Assembly: GCF_003315345.1 (NCBI RefSeq)
Contig: NZ_QNRO01000017.1
Span: 28,966 to 92,965, forward strand
Direction: 5' to 3'
Origin: Marinobacter pelagius
Lineage (GTDB): Bacteria > Pseudomonadota > Gammaproteobacteria > Pseudomonadales > Oleiphilaceae
Length of the DNA stretch: 64,000 nt
Below are positions 36,439-45,240 of this stretch, one piece after another (the first letter of the stretch is position 1; every line of letters starts with the position of its first letter). The notes under the pieces were generated by a model. It did not search any database and was not told where the DNA came from. It was given only the letters and a program-made list of their open reading frames with translations. The position numbers were made by a program, and so were the translations under genes.

Positions 36439-37335
36439 CTAGGGCCAGTTTTCAGGCACCACGAAGATCCGGTCTGTTTCCCGCCAGATCCCGCTGTAAG
36501 CGTCGCTCTCCAGCACGGCAAAGAGTGCGGGGACGGCATGATGCTCAATGCGTTCGAGCGCTTCGAGGGTGGTCTCCGGAGCGGGCGGCTCTTCCTGTAG
36601 CCAGGGGCCTATCCAGTGGGGCTTGTGAAGCGGTACCCAGCAGGACGTGTCTCTTGCCCTGGCCTTCGAGAGGTAAAGCCAGCTGCCCCGCAGGTGATTG
36701 TCCGGCACATAGTCGGGTGCCGATATCGAGTTGCCATCGGGATAGAACAGATAGCCCGGCATGAAAATCCGCGCGGTGAGGGGGCCGCTGATGTCGAGTT
36801 GCTCCAACAGGGCCCGGGTTTCCGGCTGGTGGGTCCGTCGGCTCTGGTGTCGGATCAGGTTATTGGTTTTGAGGTCCAGCCGGTCGCGGGCATTGGGGCC
36901 GTACCAGAGTGTGGGATGATCGGTCCCTGGCACGCCGAGGTAGTATTTCACCGCGATTTCGTGATGCTCGATCCGGTCATCGGTTCGGTTGTGCACCACA
37001 AAGTCCAGCTCGCCAATGGTACGACCGTTGTACTGGATCTGCTGGTTTTTCAGGAGGATTTCCCAGCCAAGCAGATCCTCCAACAGAACCTGGTACAGAC
37101 GCTCGAAATAGAAGCCCAGCCGGCGCTGGGGCGGTTCCCGAAGCAAGGCCGGCGCAGCCTGCAGATCATGATCCCATGCCCTGAGTTTTTCCAGATGATT
37201 GGGTGGCAGGTAGCGAGCGGGCTCAAAAGAGAGTGGTGAGCTCAGCAGCTGGGGCGTATGGCAAAGCCACGCCAGATGCCTGACGGCGGGGCTGCGGAGG
37301 GCGTAGGGGATATCGCCGATGCTGATGTCGTCCAT
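36439..37335 (-). CDS. DUF1853 family protein
   Basis: A 298-residue cytoplasmic protein. It begins [25 protein letters not shown] and contains [40 protein letters not shown] and AVKYYLG. The ELDFVV...[11 protein letters not shown] arrangement resembles a PD-(D/E)XK nuclease core (E-x-D ... E-x-K), so it may be nuclease-like, but DUF1853 has no confirmed function. The start at 37335 is chosen because upstream in-frame sequence overlaps the divergent glyoxalase gene's promoter. Its stop converges on the zeta toxin gene 10 bases away without an obvious terminator. Confidence 0.82.
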   Translation of the reverse strand: MDDISIGDIPYALRSPAVRHLAWLCHTPQLLSSPLSFEPARYLPPNHLEKLRAWDHDLQAAPALLREPPQRRLGFYFERLYQVLLEDLLGWEILLKNQQIQYNGRTIGELDFVVHNRTDDRIEHHEIAVKYYLGVPGTDHPTLWYGPNARDRLDLKTNNLIRHQSRRTHQPETRALLEQLDISGPLTARIFMPGYLFYPDGNSISAPDYVPDNHLRGSWLYLSKARARDTSCWVPLHKPHWIGPWLQEEPPAPETTLEALERIEHHAVPALFAVLESDAYSGIWRETDRIFVVPENWP

Positions 37336-37399
37336 TGGCCAAGGATACCGTAAACTGTGTTCAAGCGGTAAGACGACCATTATTCGACAAGGAGCGCGT

Positions 37400-37840
37400 A
37401 TGCAATACCTCCACACCATGATCCGGGTGAGTGACCTGGACGAGACGCTGCATTTCTTCTGCGACCTGCTGGGCATGGTCGAGATCAACCGGAAGAGCAG
37501 CGAGAAAGGCCGGTTCACCCTGGTGTTTCTGGCGGCACCGGAAGACGAGGCGCGGGCCCGGGAAGACCGTGCGCCGATGATCGAGCTGACCTACAACTGG
37601 GATCCGGAAGAGTACACCGGCGGCCGCAATTTCGGTCACCTGGCCTATCGGGTGGATGACATCTACGCCGTGTGCGAGAAGCTTCAGGCCAACGGTGTGA
37701 CCATCAATCGCCCGCCCCGGGATGGCTACATGGCGTTTATCCGGACTCCCGACAACATCTCCATCGAGCTGCTCCAGAAAGGCGAGGCGCTGCCTCCTAA
37801 AGAGCCCTGGGCCAGCATGGAGAACACCGGTACCTGGTAA
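37400..37840 (+). CDS. Glyoxalase I (lactoylglutathione lyase), VOC superfamily
   Basis: A 146-residue metalloenzyme-like protein. ATG at 37400 follows AAGGAGCG. It has the two beta-alpha-beta-beta-beta halves of the family: [20 protein letters not shown] with His6, [29 protein letters not shown] with metal-type Glu and His, and [14 protein letters not shown] with the last Glu. The H-E-H-E pattern is that of nickel-dependent glyoxalase I, which isomerises the hemithioacetal of methylglyoxal and glutathione. The gene stands alone and is divergent from DUF1853; the Clp-like gene starts 64 bases downstream. Confidence 0.9.
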   Translation: MQYLHTMIRVSDLDETLHFFCDLLGMVEINRKSSEKGRFTLVFLAAPEDEARAREDRAPMIELTYNWDPEEYTGGRNFGHLAYRVDDIYAVCEKLQANGVTINRPPRDGYMAFIRTPDNISIELLQKGEALPPKEPWASMENTGTW

Positions 37841-37904
37841 AACTGCCCTCGAACAGACTACGGAACAGCATCAGGATGATGCCAACACAACAGGGAGAAG
37901 TTGA

Positions 37905-39329
37905 ATGGAAGACTGGCAAGGATGCCTTGATCCCCAATGTCAGACCGCGTTGCTGCGGGCCCGGGACAACGTCAGCGGGCGAGGCGGCGCGGCCATCACT
38001 GTCGAAGATTTCCTGCTCGCGCTGCTGGACACCGATCCGTCGATCACACGGTATCTGCGTGGCTGCGGCGTCGATCTGGACGAACTGATCCGCACCATCC
38101 AGTGTGAGCAGCCGATCGTCACCGAAGTGGGCGGGGAGGGGCTGTTGTCCTCGCAGCTGATCTACTGGCTGGCAAGCGCCCGGGAGGCTTTCACGGTGCC
38201 CTGGCTGGATTGGCCCCACCTGCTCGATACCTTGGCAAGACGCGCAGAGCGGCTCGATGGCAAAGCCTATGTGGCCCTTCTGGAACAGGTTCCCAGATGG
38301 CCCGAGCTGGCGGAGCTGGCGCCCCCGGGAGATGTGACCACAGATACTCGCGCACCGATTGCGATCACCGACCCTGAGTGGATTGAGTTGGCAGAAGATG
38401 TCGCGGTGACCGTGGCGGCCTGTTGCCGGGCTCTGGTCTGGGTACGTGGGCTTCGGGGATCAGGCAAGTCCAGCTGGCTGCAATTCCTGCTGCCGGTGCT
38501 CGAGCGAGACTATGTCGAGATCGATCTGCGCCGTGAGGCCGAGCTGATGGCCAGTGATCTTCCCGTCATACCGGTGAGCGAAGCGGATGACGATGAAGGG
38601 GCGCATGCCCGGGACTGGCCATTACTGGTGTTGGACAACGTGTCGCCGTCCGATCTCCTGGCGTTGATGGACGCGCCGGGGACGGTGACTTCAGAACTGC
38701 TTGCCAGCTGGTCTGGCCCGGTGTTGTTGCTTGGTCCTGAGGGGCCTGATGAGGCACCAGCGGTCAAGATCCTTCAACACCGGCTGGGTCGTCGCCTCGA
38801 TGCCTACGATATGCCCTATGCCAGTCAAACTCAGCGAAAAGCCATCCTGACCGCCCACCAGTCAGCGATCGAAAAGCAGTGGAATATCCAGTTACCCCAT
38901 TCGGTTGTAGGTTATGTTGCATCCAGTCGAAGCCGTTGTGTAAGCACCCCCGGCGGCATGCTCGAGTGGGTCGGGCGCGCGGCGGCCCGGTTGAGCCTGT
39001 TTGCAAGAAGAGGACCCGCGGAGGCGGCGGCGCTGGCCGGGCAGGCGGATACCCTGAGGCGGCAGGGGCTGGTTGCCATGGCCCGGCAGGAGCCGGTGGA
39101 AGCGCTTGAGCAATCCCTTCAGAGCATCGAACTCCAGCAGGCTGCCGCCGAAGTTGCCTGGCGGGAACGGGAGGCCGCCGGCACCCTGCGGCGACTTTCT
39201 GTCGAAGATTTGCGACGTGAGCTGGAACAGTGGGTTGCAGCGGGCCCCGGCCCGGTTCACTATGTGCTGCATTGTGATCAACAGCATGGAGATTCCGCGA
39301 GTGCAGGATCTGGAAATCTACATTCGTGA
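37905..39329 (+). CDS. Shortened Hsp100 (ClpB/ClpV-like): N domain plus degenerate NBD1
   Basis: A 474-residue protein. Residues about 1-135 are a Clp N-terminal repeat domain (ALLRARDNVSGRGGAAITVE-DFLLALLDTDP; LIYWLASAREAF). A Walker A GLRGSGKS lies at about 182-189, and LLVLDNVSP at about 244 aligns with Walker B but has Asn where the catalytic Glu should be. The small-domain segment LGRRLDAYDMPYASQTQRKA through GMLEWVGRAAARL aligns with ClpB NBD1 (ARRFQPV...AIDLVDEAAARL). A coiled helix (about 395-460) follows where the ClpB middle domain would be; NBD2 is missing. It may bind but not hydrolyse ATP. Its 3' end overlaps the next gene by 44 bases. The function is unknown. Confidence 0.7.
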   Translation: MEDWQGCLDPQCQTALLRARDNVSGRGGAAITVEDFLLALLDTDPSITRYLRGCGVDLDELIRTIQCEQPIVTEVGGEGLLSSQLIYWLASAREAFTVPWLDWPHLLDTLARRAERLDGKAYVALLEQVPRWPELAELAPPGDVTTDTRAPIAITDPEWIELAEDVAVTVAACCRALVWVRGLRGSGKSSWLQFLLPVLERDYVEIDLRREAELMASDLPVIPVSEADDDEGAHARDWPLLVLDNVSPSDLLALMDAPGTVTSELLASWSGPVLLLGPEGPDEAPAVKILQHRLGRRLDAYDMPYASQTQRKAILTAHQSAIEKQWNIQLPHSVVGYVASSRSRCVSTPGGMLEWVGRAAARLSLFARRGPAEAAALAGQADTLRRQGLVAMARQEPVEALEQSLQSIELQQAAAEVAWREREAAGTLRRLSVEDLRRELEQWVAAGPGPVHYVLHCDQQHGDSASAGSGNLHS

Positions 39330-39675
39330 CCTGGCACCGAACCAGGTATCGGAGTGGCTTGAGGCCAACGTTGACGACCTCGCCCTGGACGACACCGATG
39401 TGTCCTCGGTTATCAAAGGCACTGCCTTTTACGAGGGCGCATCAGTGCGCATTACCCTGTACCCGGGAGCCTTTGGAAAACGCTTCACATCCTTGGTGCT
39501 CGAAGGGGAAGAGTTGCCTTGGGGTACTGACCTGGATTGCGCTCGAAGTGCCTGGCGGGCAATGGACACCGAGATCCGTTGCAGTCCGGGTGACTGGCAG
39601 GAAGGTCAGCCGGTCGAGGACGAAAAGTGGTGGCGGCTGGACAGTCGGGGGGAACAGAAGGTGGTCTGGAATTAA
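39286..39675 (+). CDS. Small acidic hypothetical partner of the Clp-like protein
   Basis: A 129-residue acidic protein (VQDLEIYIRDLAPNQVSEWL, then DDLALDDTDVSSVIKGTAFY; RITLYPGAFGKRFTSLVLEG; PGDWQEGQPVEDEKWWRLD) that I do not recognise. No membrane helix or signal. Its ATG lies inside the end of the Clp-like gene (44-base overlap in another frame), so translation is probably coupled and the products may interact. A perfect terminator starts at its stop codon. Confidence 0.72.
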   Translation: MEIPRVQDLEIYIRDLAPNQVSEWLEANVDDLALDDTDVSSVIKGTAFYEGASVRITLYPGAFGKRFTSLVLEGEELPWGTDLDCARSAWRAMDTEIRCSPGDWQEGQPVEDEKWWRLDSRGEQKVVWN

Positions 39676-39705
39676 AAAAGGCAGCCGCGAAGGCTGCCTT
39701 TTTCG
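39675..39705. terminator. Bidirectional intrinsic terminator
   Basis: AAAAAAGGCAGCC paired with GGCTGCCTTTTT around GCGAA. T runs follow on both strands, so it ends both the Clp-like operon and the convergent cold-shock gene. Confidence 0.93.
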
Positions 39706-39723
39706 TTGGCTGGGGCTTGGTGC

Positions 39724-40269
39724 TCAGTCGCTCAGGATAGACACATTGTCCGCCTGAAGGCCTTTGTCAGCCTCAACCACGTTGAAGCGAACCAGCTGGC
39801 CCTGGCGCAGGACCCGGCGGCCGCGGCCACGGATCGCACGGAAATGGACAAAGACCTCATCGCCGGAATCACGGACGATAAAACCGAACCCTTTCTTGAC
39901 GTTGAACCACTTCACGGTGCCTTCTTCGTCGCCTTCCGGGGTGCTGTCATCGAAATCGCCTTCGTCCTCGTCGTTGTTACGCTGGGGACGGGACGGTGCG
40001 CGGCGGGCATTGCTCTGTGCAGCCTGTTGCTTGGCAGAGAGTGCCACGGCCAGGAAGCCGGCGATGCCAAACAGAACCAGGGTAATGATGTAAGCAGCAA
40101 TGCCCCGGTTGCTTCCGAGAGCTTCAATGACTTCGCCGGCAGCAATCAGGCGCAGTGGCTCGGGGGTGGCAGTCAGAATAAACGCCAGGATCAATGGTGC
40201 GGGAATCGCGATCAGAACAGCGACAAGGATCGCTTTGGCTGGATTACGCATTGAAGGTAACTTCTCCAT
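39724..40269 (-). CDS. Membrane-anchored cold-shock-domain protein
   Basis: A 181-residue protein (ATG 40269; an ATG at 40251 is an equally possible start and would follow GGAGAAGTTACC). Two hydrophobic helices ([40 protein letters not shown]) are followed by a basic then strongly acidic linker ([19 protein letters not shown]) and a complete cold-shock domain ([20 protein letters not shown] with RNP1; [10 protein letters not shown] with RNP2). Cold-shock domains bind single-stranded nucleic acid; here the domain would be tethered on the cytoplasmic side of the inner membrane. RNA binding at the membrane is inference. Confidence 0.85.
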   Translation of the reverse strand: MEKLPSMRNPAKAILVAVLIAIPAPLILAFILTATPEPLRLIAAGEVIEALGSNRGIAAYIITLVLFGIAGFLAVALSAKQQAAQSNARRAPSRPQRNNDEDEGDFDDSTPEGDEEGTVKWFNVKKGFGFIVRDSGDEVFVHFRAIRGRGRRVLRQGQLVRFNVVEADKGLQADNVSILSD

Positions 40270-40412
40270 TTTTGTAACGCTAACGATAAAGAACCGGATA
40301 TCAGGTAAACTCACGCATCCGGCCGGTGAAAACCGCCAGATCCCGGAAATAAGGGGAGGCTGGCGGAGAAAAGCGGCATATTACCAGATAATCCCGAGCG
40401 CTGACCAAACCG

Positions 40413-40631
40413 ATGACACAGAAAGACCTCGAAGCCCGACTCGACGAACTCGAAATGCGAATCGCCTTTCAGGATGAAGTGATCAACACCCTGAGTGAGC
40501 AGGTGGCCAAGCAGGAAATGGATATCCGGGAGCTGTGGGAGGCAAAACGGTTGCTGCACAAGCAGCTGAAGGACGTGTCGCCTTCGAACATCAAGCCGGA
40601 GGATCAGGAGACACCGCCTCCGCATTATTGA
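40413..40631 (+). CDS. slyX: SlyX family protein
   Basis: A 72-residue protein that is almost wholly coiled coil (LEARLDELEMRIAFQDEVIN-TLSEQV), then LWEAKRLLHKQLKDVSP and the short proline-rich tail PEDQETPPPHY typical of SlyX. The role of SlyX is unknown. It is divergent from the cold-shock-domain gene; palindromic cluster E begins 12 bases after its stop. Confidence 0.9.
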   Translation: MTQKDLEARLDELEMRIAFQDEVINTLSEQVAKQEMDIRELWEAKRLLHKQLKDVSPSNIKPEDQETPPPHY

Positions 40632-40642
40632 TGAGCCAGGAA

Positions 40643-40823
40643 GGGGTCAGAAGAAAGTCTTCGTCTGACCGCTCTTTTGCCCCAGGGGTCTGATGAAAAG
40701 CCTTCGGCTTTCCATCTGACCCCATTTTCAATCCCGAATCCAGCTCAGGGGTCTGAAGAATTCCTTCTTCTGACCCCATCTTCAACTTAACTCGGGGTCA
40801 GATGAAGGCTTTCATCAGACCCC
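40643..40823. repeat. Palindromic repeat array, cluster E (4 copies)
   Basis: Copies at 40643-40672 (degenerate; right arm ends GACCGC), 40685-40723 (T·T, GATGAA, enlarged to 39 bases by an inner AAAGCC-TTC-GGCTTT stem), 40748-40777 (T·T, GAAGAA) and 40794-40823 (A·A, GATGAA). The last two form the same dimer, with the same 46-base offset and near-identical spacer, as in cluster F. The array lies between convergent slyX and dapE. Confidence 0.92.
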
Positions 40824-40868
40824 TGGGGTATGCCCCCATCTTCCCGTCAAACTCCGCCGTTTGCGCTC

Positions 40869-42011
<1,143 letters not shown>

Positions 42012-42047
42012 TTAGGTGTAAGTGGCGTCGGGGGCAGATCTAACTCA

Positions 42048-42268
42048 GGGGTCTGAAGAAAGCCTTCTTCTGACCCCATTCTCAACTTAACTCGGGGTCA
42101 GATGAACAAAGTTCATCAGACCCCTGGGGTGCGGTCTAACTCAGGGGTCTGAAGAAAGCCTTCTTCTGACCCCATTCTCAACTTAACTCGGGGTCAGATG
42201 AACAAGTTCATCAGACCCCTGGGGTGCGGTCCAACTCCGGGGTCTGAAGAAATCCTTCTTCTGACCCC
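42048..42268. repeat. Palindromic repeat array, cluster F (5 copies, tandem period 96)
   Basis: Copies at 42048-42077 (T·T, GAAGAA), 42094-42124 (A·A, GATGAA), 42144-42173 (T·T, GAAGAA), 42190-42219 (A·A, GATGAA) and 42239-42268 (T·T, GAAGAA). Copies 1-2 with their spacers are repeated almost exactly as copies 3-4, 96 bases later (one A lost in the loop of copy 4), and copy 5 begins a third unit. The array separates dapE from dapD. Confidence 0.95.
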
Positions 42269-42292
42269 TTCTTGGCGGCACTCTTCGCGCTA

Positions 42293-43321
42293 TCAGTTAT
42301 TCGCGTGCAGCTCTTCGTTCAGCTCAATAGCGGTCTTGTTGGTCTTGCACTCAACCGCACCGGTCTGGCTGTTACGGCGGAACAGGAGGTCCGGTTTGCT
42401 GGCCAGGTCGCGGGCTTTGATCACTTCCACGAGCTCATTGTTGTCGTCCAGCAGAGCGACTTTGGTGCCGGAGGTGATGTACAGGCCGGCTTCCACAGTG
42501 CAGCGATCACCCAGGGGGATGCCGATGCCGGCGTTGGCGCCGAGCAGGCAGTTCTCGCCCACTGAGATGATGATGTTGCCGCCGCCGGAGAGGGTGCCCA
42601 TGGTGGAGCAGCCGCCGCCGAGATCGGAGCCCTTGCCGATCATCACGCCTGCGGAAATCCGGCCCTCGATCATGGAGGTGCCTTCGGTGCCGGCGTTGAA
42701 GTTGATGAAGCCCTCGTGCATCACGGTGGTGCCTTCGCCTACGTAGGCGCCGAGGCGTACGCGGGCGGTGTCGGCAATACGGACACCCTTGGGTACCACG
42801 TAGTCGGTCATCTGCGGGAACTTGTCCACCGACTTCACTTCCAGAGTGCGGCCTTCAATACGGGCCTGCAGCTGGCGGTCGGCCAGTTCGTTCAGATCGA
42901 TGGCGCCTTCGTTGGTCCACGCCAGGTTCGGTAGCAGGCCGAAAATACCATCCAGCTTCACACCGTGGGGCTTGGCCAGGCGGTGGGAGATCAGGTGCAG
43001 CTTGAGGTACACCTCGGGGGTGCTGGAGGCGGTGTCGTCGCTGGCCAGGACGGTGACCACGACCGGGCGCTTGCTCTGGGCTGCTTTCTCGGCCAGGGTG
43101 GCCTGGTCGGTCTGGCCAAGCTGGCGCAGGCCGTTGGCGAACTGGTGCAGCTGCTCCGCGCTGGCCTCGATGGCCTGGTTGCCGCCCTGGTAATCGAGCG
43201 CGCTTTCAACCACGTCGATCAGCGCCTTGTCGGGGGTCATGATCGGCTGCTGGTAGTAAACCTCCAGCCACTCGCCCTGGTTGTTCTGGGTGCCGATGCC
43301 GATACCGAATGCAAAACTCAT
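42293..43321 (-). CDS. dapD: 2,3,4,5-tetrahydropyridine-2,6-dicarboxylate N-succinyltransferase, long form
   Basis: A 342-residue left-handed beta-helix acyltransferase that succinylates tetrahydrodipicolinate in lysine and diaminopimelate synthesis. ATG at 43321 (MSFAFGIGIGTQNNQGEWLE) follows AGGAG; the longer frame runs into palindrome G. The N-terminal domain spans about 1-165, then hexapeptide-type turns (VRIADTARVRLGAYVGEGTT, FINFNAGTEGTSMIEGRISA, GVMIGKGSDLGGGCSTMGTL). The length matches the long DapD of Pseudomonas and relatives, not the 274-residue E. coli form. Confidence 0.95.
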   Translation of the reverse strand: MSFAFGIGIGTQNNQGEWLEVYYQQPIMTPDKALIDVVESALDYQGGNQAIEASAEQLHQFANGLRQLGQTDQATLAEKAAQSKRPVVVTVLASDDTASSTPEVYLKLHLISHRLAKPHGVKLDGIFGLLPNLAWTNEGAIDLNELADRQLQARIEGRTLEVKSVDKFPQMTDYVVPKGVRIADTARVRLGAYVGEGTTVMHEGFINFNAGTEGTSMIEGRISAGVMIGKGSDLGGGCSTMGTLSGGGNIIISVGENCLLGANAGIGIPLGDRCTVEAGLYITSGTKVALLDDNNELVEVIKARDLASKPDLLFRRNSQTGAVECKTNKTAIELNEELHANN

Positions 43322-43354
43322 CTGGTGGTTGCTCCTGTTTTTAAATTTGAACAT

Positions 43355-43520
43355 GGGGTCAGAAGAACGCTTTCTTCTGACCCCTTTTTAGATCTCAACT
43401 TGGTGGTGGATCTGAAGACGGGGTCAGATGAAAGCGTTCATCAGACCCCAACTTTATCCTCACCAATACTCCCGAGCCTGCTCTGAAAACGGGGTCTGAT
43501 GAACTTGTTCATCTGACCCC
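43355..43520. repeat. Palindromic repeat cluster G (3 copies)
   Basis: Copies at 43355-43384 (fully paired, GAAGAA), 43420-43449 (A·A, GATGAA) and 43491-43520 (T·T, GATGAAC). They fill the gap between the Spx/ArsC-like gene and dapD; the first lies just upstream of the dapD ribosome site, so it is in the dapD leader or promoter region. Confidence 0.92.
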
Positions 43521-43527
43521 ACCTTCA

Positions 43528-43878
43528 TCAAATTCTCCCAATTCCTTTCTCTGCCCACTCGTCGGCCTTGAAACCAACAAAAACCTCGCCGTCACGCTCC
43601 ACCACCGGCCGCTTAATAATGGACGGGTTTTCGAGCATGATGTCGTGGGCGGATTGGGCGCTAATGTTATCACGAACGTCGTCCGGAAGTTTGCGCCAGG
43701 TGGTGCCGCGGCGGTTGAGCAGGGTCTCCCAGCCGATGGCTTGTTCCCATTCTCTGAGTTTCTCGCTGCTCAGGCCGTCTTTTTTGAAGTCGTGGAACTC
43801 GTAGGAGATGCCCTGGTCGTCGAGCCATTTTCGGGCTTTTTTGACGGTGTCGCAGTTTTTGATGCCGTAGAGTTTCAT
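43528..43878 (-). CDS. Spx/MgsR/YffB-like ArsC-family reductase
   Basis: A 116-residue thioredoxin-fold protein of the ArsC/Spx family. It begins MKLYGIKNCDTVKKARKWLD with a single cysteine (Cys9) instead of CXXC, has ISYEFHDFKKDGLS and ends with RPVVERDGEVFVGFKADEWA, the RP(V)V motif being typical of the family. E. coli YffB is the nearest named type; a glutathione-dependent thiol reductase role is suggested. It sits inside the dap cluster, between repeat clusters G and H, as in several gammaproteobacteria where it lies between dapC and dapD. Confidence 0.9.
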   Translation of the reverse strand: MKLYGIKNCDTVKKARKWLDDQGISYEFHDFKKDGLSSEKLREWEQAIGWETLLNRRGTTWRKLPDDVRDNISAQSAHDIMLENPSIIKRPVVERDGEVFVGFKADEWAEKGIGRI

Positions 43879-43902
43879 CTTTAGTGCCTTAAACTTGAAA
43901 AT

Positions 43903-44034
43903 GGGGTCAGAAGAAAGCGTTCTTCAGACCCCGGAGTTCGCGCCTTTTTAACCTCAGGGGTCTGATGAACTTTGTTCATCTGACCCCAACTTAATGCTGA
44001 AAACGGGGTCAGAAGAAGGCTTTCTTCAGACCCC
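43903..44034. repeat. Palindromic repeat cluster H (3 copies)
   Basis: Copies at 43903-43932 (A·A, GAAGAA, flank AACTTGAAAATG), 43957-43987 (T·T, GATGAAC) and 44005-44034 (A·A, GAAGAA). Copies 2-3 form the dimer of cluster E/F in reverse orientation, with a 17-base spacer. Copy 3 ends only 6 bases before the dapC stop codon, and copy 1 lies just upstream of the Spx-like gene start. Confidence 0.93.
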
Positions 44035-44040
44035 TGAGGT

Positions 44041-45240
44041 TCAGCCGTTCGCCTTAACAAACTCAACAATTCGCCGGGCAGCCTCAACACACTCCTCCAG
44101 CGGCGCCACCAGCGCCATGCGCACGCGGTTTTCGCCGGGGTTGTGGCCGTCGACGGTGCGGGATAGGTAGCGGCCGGGGAGGACGTGGACGTTCTGCTGG
44201 GCGGAGAGTTCGCGGGCGAAGGTTTCGTCGTCCAGCGGGGTTTCCGGCCAGAGGTAGAAGCCGGCGTCGGGGAAGTCGACGTTCATGACTTCCCGCAGGA
44301 TGGGTACCACGGCCTCGAACTTGGCCCGGTAGGCCGCGCGGTTCTCGCGCACGTGATCTTCATCGTTCCAGGCGGCGATGCTGGCCAGCTGGTTGTGGAT
44401 GGGCATGGCGCAGCCGTGGTAGGTGCGGTATTTCAGGTAGCCCTTGAGCACGTCTGCATCGCCGGCCACGAAGCCGGAGCGCAGGCCCGGCAGGTTGCTG
44501 CGTTTGGACAGGCTGTGGAACACGATGCAGCGTTTGAAGTCATCCCGGCCCAGCGCCGCGCAGGTTTGCAGCAGGCCTTCGGGCGGGTTGCTCTCGTCCG
44601 GGTAGAGTTCCGAGTAACACTCGTCAGAGGCGATGAGGAAGTCGTGCCGGTCGGCCAGTTCGATCACCCTGGCCAGGGTCTCCCGTGGAATCACCGCGCC
44701 GCTGGGGTTGCCGGGGGAGCACAGGAACAGCAACTGGCAGTCTTCCCAGACGCGTTCCGGCACTGCATCAAAATCCGGGATGAAGCCGTTGCTGGCATCA
44801 CAGGCCAGGTACACCGGATCCGCGCCGGCGAGGAAGGCCGCGCCTTCATAGATCTGGTAGAACGGGTTCGGGCTCACCACCTTGGCCGGCTTACGGGTGT
44901 CGATCACCGCCTGGACCAAGGCGAAGATCGCCTCACGGGTGCCGTTCACCGGCACCACGTTGGCCGCCGGATCGAGCGAGCCGGCCGAGAGCTTGAAGCG
45001 CCGGGTGGCCCAGTCGGCGATGGCCTGCCTCAGTTCATCCGTGCCCTTGGTGGTGGGATAGTTCGCCAGCTTGTCCAGGTTGTCGGCGATCCCCTGCTTC
45101 ACGAATTCCGGCGAAGGGTGCTTGGGTTCACCAATCCCCAGGGAGATCGGCTCCAGGTGCTCGGGCACGCTGATGCCGGCCTTCAGCTTGGCCAGCTTTT
45201 CAAAAGGATAGGGGTGTAATCGGTCAAGATTCTGGTTCAT
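44041..45240 (-). CDS. dapC: Succinyldiaminopimelate transaminase
   Basis: A 399-residue class I PLP aminotransferase. It begins MNQNLDRLHPYPFEKLAKLK, has PISLGIGEPKHPSPEFVKQG, VVPVNGTREAIFALVQAVID, LFLCSPGNPSGAVIP, the PLP-lysine segment FHSLSKRSNLPGLRSGFVAG and the carboxylate-binding GENRVRMALVAP. The order is that of bacterial DapC, which converts N-succinyl-2-amino-6-oxopimelate. Its start overlaps the end of glnD by 4 bases, and dapD/dapE follow on the same strand, completing the succinylase pathway steps. Confidence 0.94.
   Translation of the reverse strand: MNQNLDRLHPYPFEKLAKLKAGISVPEHLEPISLGIGEPKHPSPEFVKQGIADNLDKLANYPTTKGTDELRQAIADWATRRFKLSAGSLDPAANVVPVNGTREAIFALVQAVIDTRKPAKVVSPNPFYQIYEGAAFLAGADPVYLACDASNGFIPDFDAVPERVWEDCQLLFLCSPGNPSGAVIPRETLARVIELADRHDFLIASDECYSELYPDESNPPEGLLQTCAALGRDDFKRCIVFHSLSKRSNLPGLRSGFVAGDADVLKGYLKYRTYHGCAMPIHNQLASIAAWNDEDHVRENRAAYRAKFEAVVPILREVMNVDFPDAGFYLWPETPLDDETFARELSAQQNVHVLPGRYLSRTVDGHNPGENRVRMALVAPLEECVEAARRIVEFVKANG

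Noticed and set aside
43881..44090. Short open frames reading through repeats (peptides beginning MGSEES or MGSEEG with LLTP)
   Set aside because: They are translations of the palindrome GGGGTCAGAAGAA and recur at every cluster; they are artefacts of the repeat.
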